Positions 55,954 to 64,000 of a stretch of 64,000 bases of DNA are shown piece by piece. Below the pieces are notes generated by a model that was not told the DNA's origin, ran no database searches, and worked only from the letters and a program-made list of their open reading frames with translations. The DNA comes from Hymenopus coronatus (Eukaryota > Arthropoda > Insecta > Mantodea > Hymenopodidae): the NCBI GenBank assembly GCA_030762935.1, contig CM060888.1, forward strand, positions 116,199,468-116,263,467, read 5' to 3'. Each line of letters starts with the position of its first letter. Position 1 is the first letter of the stretch. The position numbers and the translations under genes were made by a program.

Positions 55954-56745
55954 CTGTGGACGTTAAATTATGCGATACAGGACCCACTTTCTAAGACTTC
56001 TTTCTGCATAATATATTATGACAGCACAGGAGGTCCGGGTGGAAATGAAATGGCCTCATAGTATTTGAAATGGGCAGCAGAGGAAGTAATTGAAAAGAAA
56101 GTGGAAATTTTGACAGTTTGGTCAGACAACTGTTGTTAAAATCGAAATCATTCAATGATTGTAATGTATTTTTGTTGTTGTTTACTATAGGAAAAAATCT
56201 GAAAGAGATTCATAAATGTTTGCTTAAAGGCCACACACACATGTAGGTTGATAATATTCACAGCCTAATAGAAAGGAAGAAAACGAAATTAAATACGCGG
56301 AAATTTGCACTTGTAATGATTGGATAGAGCCTGTCAAACAAAGTGGGAAAAACGTTAATGTTCTGAGGATGGAGCTAGAGAAGTTTAAGAATTTTAGCAG
56401 CTTTATTGCAATATCAACTTCCTAGTTGTAAGCCGAAAAAGGAACTTCACTGGTGAAGATGTTCAATTTTCTAAAATCGTGCACATTCAAGTACGAAAGG
56501 AGACCATAGGATATTATGATGAAGATGAATTTCACCTGAATGATATTTGAAGGAAACGATTTCAGCTTTAGTTACCTTTAAATGTACCGCTCACCAGAGA
56601 TCGAAAAAGGTCCATAACTAAAGCAAAATATGACGGCATTCTTAAATTATTGCAGTGGATTCCAGAAGAATACACAGATTACTTTAAAAACCTACCACAT
56701 CAGGATGACATAGCTGATTTTCCTGAAGAAAAACATTTAATTTAG
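55954..56745 (+). pseudogene. Dead transposon-type gene, DUF7869-like
   Basis: Across several frames: LWTLNYAIQDPLSKTSF, YYDSTGGPGGNEMAS, stop, YLKWAAEEVIEKKVEILTVW, then SDNCC.NRN (usual 'SDNC.GQNRN' with the Gln codon turned to TAA near 56134), then LLKGHTHM, stop, VDNIHSLIERKKTK, then DWIE, and near the end LLQWIPEEYTDYFKNLPHQD. I recognise this as the 'GQNRN / KGHTHMEVD.IHS.IER' protein family, abundant in arthropod genomes and probably of mobile-element origin, with a nuclease-like SD..G.N/D pattern. At least four in-frame stops. The name DUF7869 is from memory. Confidence 0.6.
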
Positions 56746-57306
56746 TATTATTTAGGATGTGATTTTTCCAAAGTCTTGTTTAAGAACTGTACACATTTTC
56801 TAATTTAATACCGGCATAATTGCTTCAACAATGTTAATAATATGCATGAGGTAAGATTTTGCAATATTATTGAGCTTTTTACTCCATGTATTATGTTTGA
56901 TAATCTTAAATCTCTAAAATAGATTTTAAAGCTTCGAACCATACAAGCTTAAGTACATGTTTTCATATTAATATTTATTTCATTTTGTATCCTGCTAAAA
57001 ACATTGTTGTTATAGTACATAACTTGATAAAATAGATACAATGCATCTTGGTAATAAATTATGAATCAATAAATCAAAAAATAGACCTTGAAAACAATGC
57101 TGTTTTATTCATTTTGTTGTTTTTCCCTTCTCCTGTAAAATCAAAGAAATGTGATTTACAATACAATGGCTCTCAATGAGCTCCTTTATGACAATGCCTA
57201 CAAATGAAGAATTGTATATTGCTTTGTTCCGGAGCACTATACAAGTATGCAGAGGGATGTGGATGTAGTTATTTTCGGGTAACGATTATAACTGCCGTAG
57301 TTCCAG
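56746..57306. other. AT-rich spacer, nothing recognised
   Basis: May contain the 3' untranslated part of the preceding element. No signals seen. Confidence 0.45.
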
Positions 57307-57533
57307 GCCGCGCCGTGGCCGAGTGGTTAGACAACTCGCCTCTCACCTAGACACTTCGATACCAAATGACCGTATGTGAGAATTGCGGTGGAAAAGCGGT
57401 GCAGGGGCGGGTTTTCTCCGGATTCTCCGGTTTCCCCCGCCATCGCATTCCACCGGTGCTCTTTCTTCATTCCATATATCACCAGTGTGATCGCCTGCGG
57501 TGCCACAAGTAGTAAAATCGGGCGTTAAATGCT
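57307..57533 (+). mobile_element. SINE-B copy, full length
   Basis: GGCCGCGCCGTGGCCGAGTG head. The B-box region is diverged (CACTTCGATACCAAAT), so the internal promoter is likely dead. Body GGGCGGGTTTTCTCCGGATT, end ATCGGGCGTTAAATGC. TTCCAG occurs just before and about 20 bp after, a possible target duplication. Confidence 0.9.
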
Positions 57534-57595
57534 ATAAAATAACGCAATTCCAGTGGGTAATGTTTACGTGAAACGGTTACAACGATTAAGTAATT

Positions 57596-58465
57596 ACCTT
57601 CTCTAGCACGTATGTACGATGCATATAGTAGACAATGAAGGTATAGTATTTTACCCAAAAACTCGATACCGAGATTTCATCGGATAAATATATTTTTTTG
57701 AAACCTCTCTGAGTTCCCCCTCCCAAAAACACAATTTTTAGAGAAATGTCCGTGTGTGTCCCTGTGTCTGTGAGCAGCATAGCTCAAAAACGAACAGTCC
57801 GTTAAATACAAAACTTGGTATTTAAGTTCACTATGTTCCAAGGATGTGATACGAAGATTTTCCCCGACCTCCATTCTTTACATGAATGGTTTTCCAAAAT
57901 TGTTATCGCCTCAAAATGACTCTAACGATTTTGATTAACATACCATATGTTTAAGACATTTTCATGGCATGATATTTTCTGGGAATAGCCTCTGAAGACC
58001 TCTTCATTCTTAAAGGCTTTTGTTTAACTCATAGCCGTAAGAGATAGACAAAAACTTATTACAAAAGAATATAGCTTTCATGAAAACACGTACACCCACA
58101 CAATTTGTTATATACATTTTTATAGAGTTAACCGTTTTCGAGATATTCCTTGTTATTGTTTTTAATTTTGAACCACTCTCAAGCGGAAAGTGAGCTTTCG
58201 TTTCATCTCCTTTGGTTTACTCCCGGGACTGCAAAAGAGAACCAAATTTCTATTTTTCACATAGCAGTGAGCTTTAAAAATATTTGACTATCTCTTTAGC
58301 ATAATGTATTTCCTTTTTCCTCTTCTACTTACAAGAAAGCAAGCAATAAGATCACTTCTACTAGTGTTTATCTCGTTTAGCATGAAGTAGATGGAAGAAT
58401 AATGTTTTATGGAAAGCTTGTTTGTGGGACAGCTAGCAAAAGTAATGTGAATCAAACACATCGGA
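57596..58465 (+). mobile_element. Family H element, full length, diverged
   Basis: Head ACCTTCTCTAGCACGTATGT, short GT tract at 57751-57772, subfamily variant AGAGTTAACCGTTTTCGAGA, tail AGCTAGCAAAAGTAATGTGA ending CACATCGGA. Same subfamily as 49775-50904. Confidence 0.9.
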
Positions 58466-58684
58466 TTTGTTTTTATGGTTATCAATCACGTTTGAAGTTA
58501 CATTATATTAATAGATACCAGCAATGATTAGATAAGAATATTAGAATATTAATGATTTCGATACATACCTAGTTATTTGATGCAGTCTAAGTTTAAGTTG
58601 CTCTGAGGTCTGTTCTTGTAAGTTTGCTTAGTAAATTCTCTCTCTAAGTTTACCCGATATTTCTTAAGGGTCATGTGAACTAAT

Positions 58685-58910
58685 CCTTGTTTCTTATAAG
58701 TTGCCCCTCCCAATTCCCATCCTCTCTCCCCTCATTGGCCAATTAAACCTTTGAATGCGACATACAAATTCTATGCAGAGCAAGGCCAGACAATAAAAAC
58801 AATATCATGATACTGGTTTCGTCATCCGAGAGGTAGGTTTAAAACGAAAGATCTTTGCCTATTTTACCAGAGTAGCCAATGAGAGGTGTAGCCAATGACT
58901 AGCAATCCTG
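58685..58910. repeat. Family G repeat, copy 2
   Basis: Second instance of the blocks seen at 26880-27060: CCTCATTGGCCAATTAAACC, CTTTGAATGCGACAT, GAGCAAGGCCAGACAATAAA, GAGAGGTAGGTTTAAA. Confidence 0.5.
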
Positions 58911-59029
58911 GGACTTAGAGTACTTAACAACATTGTAAGTCGCCATTGGGGTTGTCATCTCAAAATAATTTGAGATCACCTTGTGGTTGCCGGGAAACAT
59001 GCGAGTCAGTTGAGAAATTCAATGCTATG

Positions 59030-59150
59030 CCGGTATGTTGCTATGGTAGCTCAGTGTTAGAGCAACCGTCTAGAGACAGGGAGATCCGTGGTCCAAATCT
59101 CGACTATGGCATTGAATTTTTTAGTCTGACTTCCTATCCAACTCCTGTCT
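59030..59150 (+). mobile_element. tRNA-derived SINE fragment
   Basis: Head GCTATGGTAGCTCAGTGTTA, GAGCAACCGTCTAGAGAC, B-box-like GTGGTCCAAATCTCG, then a body with GAATTTTTTAGTCTGACTTC faintly like family E. The acceptor stem does not pair, so it is not a tRNA gene. Confidence 0.5.
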
Positions 59151-61204
59151 TACTCACGGCTTGTGTGAAAGAAAAAAACAACAACAAACAATTAAATAGG
59201 TCCCTAGATAAGTTATATTTTATTCGAATATCTGGATTTTCTGGTAAGTTTTTGACTCATCGCCCACCTACACAAGTTATACAGCATTCAACTAAATGTA
59301 AATTACTTTACACATATTTTTAAGAAAGTGGAATATATTTGTACGTTTATTTCTCAAACATAATGCTATAAAGCGATAGAGACATTTTCAGAAAAATAAA
59401 AATAGCAAAAATGTTTAGTATGTTCAAGATAAAAGTCCCCCACTCCCCATTTTTATATACTCATTTGCATCATTGCGAAATATCTAATCAAGGTAAGAAA
59501 TTTAGAATTCATCCGAATATTGGGTTTAAAGTTATCCGATTCTTCGACACAAGGGTAGACAAACAGCTATCATAAGCGCGTTTGCATTTCATAATTAGAG
59601 GGAGAGTTTTATAGAGAATCAAAATGTATACGACCGATGAAAGCTGGGTGTTTATTGTTCCGTTAAGTAGAATAACTACATTTACCATTAATGGAATAGA
59701 AAGTAAAAACGGATGGCCTATTTTCTATTGCCTGTTTTCAAGAGACTGAGGTTGTAGCGAGAATTATTTTTGTAATTCGAAGTGTAAAGAAATTGCAGTT
59801 CCCAAAGCAGCCCAAATTAAATATATTTAAATTCACAATTTAAGTCAAGCTTGGAATGCTTTCGTCTATCATTTAAACGTGGCCAGTGTGCGGTTTCCGC
59901 CAAATGAAGAGTATTTCACAAGCTAGTTCCACAAAATTAAAAATATAATTTTATACATGGTGGTGGTGATGATGAGATTGGAAACAACATAAATATATGC
60001 ACCTCATTCTTAAAGATGTTTAGCTTAGCTTGTTATAAACTTAGTTCAACTGTTCAGAAATTCTGGTTATTTGCCGTGCAAGTTGAGCACATTCTCCGGA
60101 ATGTCTAGTCATTTCGAAGATCAGATATTTTCTTCTTTCTAGAACTTTACACTCTAGAAGAGGATGAACTGCTATTCCATCAGATTGTGAAGCATTAAAT
60201 ATGAAGCTTCTATAAGCGCTCGTCAAATGTTGGATTTTAAGTCTACTCACGCTTATGTTTGACTTTGTGTAGCGATTGACTCTTCTCAGGGCGTTTTTTT
60301 TTTTTTTTTTTTTCCGGGCTTGTTGGGCTTCACAGATCCAGACCACCTAGCGCCTTCTTAAATAATAAGTCACTAGGATTTTTGTAGAATTGCAGTTTAT
60401 TTTTACAGTTAGTATTTTACAATTTCAAAGATAAATGTAATCGCTCGATGCAATTCCTTACTTTGTTGAACGCTGTGAATCCATGGGCGCGTATAATTCA
60501 ACACGAATGCATTTTTACGCGTTATCTCTAAACGACCTTTTCCATTACGCGTGAAGAAGCCTCCTTCTTCATAATAACTTGACGTCACCAGACAGAAAAT
60601 CAACACGTAACTATAGATACTGTTGAAATCAAAATCGCATCGAGAAAATCAAAACACTTAAATGCGACGAAAGCACAAGGAGTAATAAAAATTTGCATCC
60701 AGCAATTTCAAATTCGGAAGCAAAGAAACTAAAACAATTTAACATCAAATATCTCAAACATGACACAAAACTCATAAAATTTCGGCAGATTTTGTGAATA
60801 ATATATAAATATTGCCTCAATTGTTTGCATGCTGGTTCATCGAGGTATATTCCTGTCACCCTAAAATGATTTATGAACACACACTAAGGGTACTAATGAC
60901 TTTTTCTATTGTTGTCTATTTAATTTAATAAGGAAGTGATTTAATTTCGTATTTACTTCTATTTTGTTCCTATGGATTCGGAGAGTTCTTTAAAGTATTG
61001 TTCTCCATATCCATCGCAGACTGCGGTTAACGGAATGCTTCGGGAGCTATGATTGTAGCATAAGCCTCTTTCTTAGACAGAGAGGTAGCTGTCTCATTAT
61101 CTTCGATAAATATGTATCCAATATAATTTGATTCTTAAATACGTGGTATTTAAAGGGATTTGTTAGAGCTACTTTTAATAAAATCTAGATTTATAAATGT
61201 TTGC
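59151..61204. other. AT-rich interval without recognised genes
   Basis: Contains a 20-T run at 60294-60313. The minus-strand open frames at 60041-60346 and 60629-60880 have no recognised motif; the first runs through the poly-T as poly-Lys and is judged spurious. Confidence 0.5.
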
Positions 61205-61455
61205 ATGCAAAGAATTGTTTCGGGTTGCCTGATTTTCTTGGCAATTTCTGTGTCACATCTTTGGAAGATTCTGAAATTAAATACCAAGTTTGGTATTTAA
61301 TCAGCTTTTCGTTTTTCAGTTAAGGTGTTCACAGATACAGAGACACGCACGCGTAGATCTTTGGCTAATAGTGAAACTTTCAAATTCAGGGAGTTTCAAA
61401 AAATGTATTTCGGGTAAATTCCTAATATGCAATGTTATGGAGAATAAAACAGTTA
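61205..61455 (-). mobile_element. Family H fragment
   Basis: Minus-strand 5' half: GATTTTCTTGGCAATTTCTG, TCACATCTTTGGAAG, ATACCAAGTTTGGTATTTAA, CTTTTCGTTTTTCAGTTA, then a decayed CA tract and TTCGGGTAAATTCC. Head not recognisable. Confidence 0.75.
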
Positions 61456-61718
61456 TGTTAGATAAACTGTGCAGAAAATAAAAATATAGTAGAGTGGAGC
61501 ACGAAAAATCCGTGATATCTCTGTATAAAAATCTTGGGTGAAATGAAATGTTTTCTCCAGTTGTTATAGATAAGTAGTACAGGAAGGAACAAGTGTCGTA
61601 ATACTATTAGATACAAACTTGAAATTCACCGAAAATAAAACGCTTTAATACTCCATTATGCATAAAAGGTATATGTCTAGGTTTAAAAGTTCTAAAATAG
61701 TACATGTATCTGCATATC

Positions 61719-61791
<73 letters not shown>
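61719..61791. repeat. (AAT)n microsatellite, about 24 units
   Basis: Pure array, no adjacent SINE body recognised. Confidence 0.97.
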
Positions 61792-62040
61792 CACCTAGAT
61801 ATATTGGTGAAAACCTCTTTAATTATGAACAAATTGTGATTCTGGCATTCTGTTTAAGATTAAACTCAACACATTTTTAATTAATATTTCTTTAAGGTTC
61901 AGTTTTTAAAATTATATCCAGTTCTAAATTTAAACAGTTTCTGAAAAGGTTGTGGTATTTTGTAAATCAAAAGTCTCTGACAGACTTAAACTTCTACTTT
62001 AAAGCAATGTGATTATGAAAATCTAATTTCCATAATGTTC

Positions 62041-62200
62041 TCGTCGGTCTTGGTGGTTCAGTTGGCTAGACACTGGTATGTATGAACTCAAAGCCCTGGG
62101 TTCAAGCCCAACCAAGATCGTCTCCTATGGGACGAAATTCCGGCACTCCGACGGTACTGATATAATCCTGTAAATCACGCGTCGTTGTAAAATAGTTTTT
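62041..62200 (+). mobile_element. tRNA-derived SINE, family D, copy 2
   Basis: CGTCGGTCTTGGTGGTTCAG, TTGGCTAGACACTGG, B box CTGGGTTCAAGCCCAACC, then body GGTACTGATATAATCCTGTA and a T-rich end. Confidence 0.72.
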
Positions 62201-62224
62201 TGCATAGCTTTTTTTTATTGCTTT

Positions 62225-62715
62225 AACATTTCAGTTTCTTTACAACATATAGTAAGAAAGGGGAAAACTGTATTCCACCCAAAAATTCGATGTCGAAACT
62301 TGGCCGCAAATATATACTATGAAGCCTCCTTAAATCAAAAAAGAAAAAAAAAAAAAAGCCAGGTACGTGTATATGTGGGAGTGTGTTAAACAGTGTAATC
62401 TAAACTACGAGAACTCGGCTGAACGCCAAAAGAAATTTAACTTCCGCAACTTTCAAGGATGGGACGTCAGGATTTTTAAGAAAATTCCTCCAAACAAATG
62501 CTGCCCTTTACATGGATAATCTTTTCCATTTTATAAATAATAGGTTTACCTATTTTGATTAAAAAAACATGTTAGATGTTTCCATAACAAATGAAATGAG
62601 TATCTTGAACTTTCTAGGAGAGCATGTGAAGACCTGATCAGTCTGGATGATTTTTGCTTAGTTAGTAAACTATAAAGAGATAGACAAAGTATTGCTATAT
62701 AACAAAATAAATAAA
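62225..62715 (+). mobile_element. Family H element, 3' truncated
   Basis: Degraded head (AGTTTCTTTACAACATATAG), CCACCCAAAAATTCGATGTCG, an A-run instead of the 'ccaaaaaaagc' block, body to AGAGATAGACAAAGTATTGC. Ends in AAATAAATAAAT at the next copy. Confidence 0.82.
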
Positions 62716-62727
62716 TAAATAATAAAA

Positions 62728-63570
62728 ATCTTAGGTGTTCCACTCACATGACTTTCTCTACATCTCTGCAACAAATTGTAGAAAGCTTATACTTCTATTT
62801 ACTTCATGTTAATCGAGACAAAATCAGCAGAAATAGTCTTATTACTTGCTTCCTTATAAGTCGAAGCGAAATAAGGGAGTACCATAGGTTAAAGTAATAG
62901 TCAAAAGCTGGCTGCTATGTAACTGAAGTTCCTTTGTTTTTATGGACACGAGTTGACAAATTCCTGTATGAAAAAAGTATGTTTTTCAAGGCTGAAACGA
63001 AAAACCATGAATATCTTAAACATGGTCAATTCCGCGAAAAAAATGCATATGACATAAATTGAGTGTTTTATCGTAAGCTACATTTTCTGTGTGGTAAGTT
63101 TTTGTCCATCTCGTACGTTTAGCAGTTGTGCAAAATTCCGTAAAATTCATCCAGAATAAAGTAGTCTTCAGAGGCTATTCCCAGAAATTCTAAATATACA
63201 TTTTATTTGTCAGGTAAATATCTTTAAAATACGATATTTTAATCAAAATTGTTACAGCCATTTTTAAGAAAATCAAAATTTTCGAATTTTTTTGCATGTA
63301 AAGGGTAGTTTGGGGTGAGGGGATTTTCTTGAAAATCTTCGTGTCGCATCCTTGGAAGATACCAAACTTAAATACCAAGTTTGGGCTTTAACGGTCTTCT
63401 CGTTTTTGAGCTATGCTGTCCACAGACACACACACACAAACAGACAGACAGACACACTCGGACCTTTTTGTAAAACTGCTTTTTTTGGACTCAGGGGTCC
63501 GAAAACATGTATTTCCGGTGAAATCTCGGTGTCGAATTTTTGGGTGGAATACAATACATGTACTCGTATG
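62728..63570 (-). mobile_element. Family H element, near full length
   Basis: Reversed tail (TCTTAGGTGTTCCACTCACA, ACTTTCTCTAC), full body, CA tract 63422-63456, ATTTCCGGTGAAATCTCGGT; the palindromic head is truncated at AATACAATAC. Confidence 0.93.
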
Positions 63571-63599
63571 TATTGAAGAGCCTTAAATCTACAGAAGAC

Positions 63600-64000
63600 C
63601 ATTTTTTAGAAAAAGTTCCGCCTGTGTGTGTGTGAGATTATCCGTCTTTGTGTGTTGATGTGTGATTGTGTGTGTTTTTGTGTGTATGTGCTTGTTCGTC
63701 TTTGTGTATATGTGTGCCTGTGTGTTACTGTGTACAGCATAACTCAAAACACACATCGTATTTAAGTTTACTATATTCCAAGGAATTTCTGAAATTTTCA
63801 ATTTTCTCAAAAACGTCTATAACGGTTTTGATTAAATGTCGTATATTATAGATATCCAAATAAATTGTATGTCTTGAGGCTACTGAGAATAACTTCAGAA
63901 GACATATTCGTTCTGGATGATTTTGAGCAAATGTTAAACCGTAAAGGATAGACAAAAGTTACACATAAATATATAGATCTCCTTAAAAACACAAATATGT
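63600..64000 (+). mobile_element. Family H element, head to head with previous, cut by window end
   Basis: Starts inside TTTTTTAGAAAAAGTTCCGC, long degenerate GT tract (63620-63732), then AGCATAACTCAAAAC and the body to the window edge. Head absent. Confidence 0.88.

Noticed and set aside
60041..60346. 101-codon minus-strand frame as a host gene
   Set aside because: No family resemblance, and its N-terminus runs through a poly-T tract as poly-Lys. No splice or promoter support.
1..64000. CRISPR array or bacterial operon
   Set aside because: The recurrent units are about 0.85-kb dispersed elements, not short direct repeats with spacers. Coding density and element types are eukaryotic.

Overview
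The window is AT-rich animal DNA that is almost entirely built from transposable elements and simple repeats. No intact host protein-coding gene, rRNA or functional tRNA gene could be supported. The mix points to an invertebrate, most likely an arthropod: mariner transposases, a Penelope-like retroelement, several tRNA-derived SINEs, an insect-type 'GQNRN / KGHTHM' transposon protein, and long (TAA)n and (TA)n arrays. This is inference from element types; the species was not identified.

The dominant component is one dispersed, non-coding family of about 0.85-0.9 kb, called family H here. About 30 full or partial copies on both strands cover roughly 30 % of the window (hand estimate). Each copy has a palindromic head starting ACTTTCTCTA, a length-variable GT tract about 170-200 bp in, a conserved AT-rich body, an inverted match to the head (GTAGAGAAAGT), and a small 3' hairpin (ATGTG, 7-base loop, CACAT) ending in CAGA inside T-rich DNA. 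This layout matches non-autonomous Helentron derivatives (HINE/DINE-1 type). Two copies are nested inside other copies, and others have been hit by SINEs or mariner DNA.

Layout. 1-5 kb: partial family H copy, SINE-A, a candidate micro-exon, SINE-B. 5.4-10 kb: a small CRE-containing inverted-repeat element and a decayed LINE broken up by a SINE and a family H copy. 11-13.6 kb: SINE-E, (TAA)n/(TA)n arrays, a rearranged mariner. 14-18.7 kb: family H copies, a complete but dead mariner, a hammerhead-like motif. 19-22 kb: SINE-C and an LTR-like promoter with heat-shock elements. 22.5-28 kb: dense family H with one self-nested insertion. 29-33 kb: two family H copies head to head between arms of a divergent 0.5 kb inverted repeat. 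33-37.3 kb: family H, SINE-B (11-bp target duplication), SINE-C with a (TAA)n tail. 37.35-41.46 kb: two recent Penelope-like copies head to head, each with reverse transcriptase, GIY-YIG endonuclease and a 3' hammerhead-like motif. 42-54 kb: family H copies, a second rearranged mariner, SINEs. 54.7-57.5 kb: SINE-C with a perfect 13-bp target duplication, a dead DUF7869-like transposon gene, SINE-B. 57.6-64 kb: more family H, SINEs and AT-rich DNA without recognisable content.

The elements do not form a pathway. They record successive insertions: SINE-B, SINE-E and mariner inside family H, family H inside family H and inside a LINE, and the Penelope pair abutting a SINE-C tail. All coordinates, similarities and motif calls come from reading the sequence by eye.
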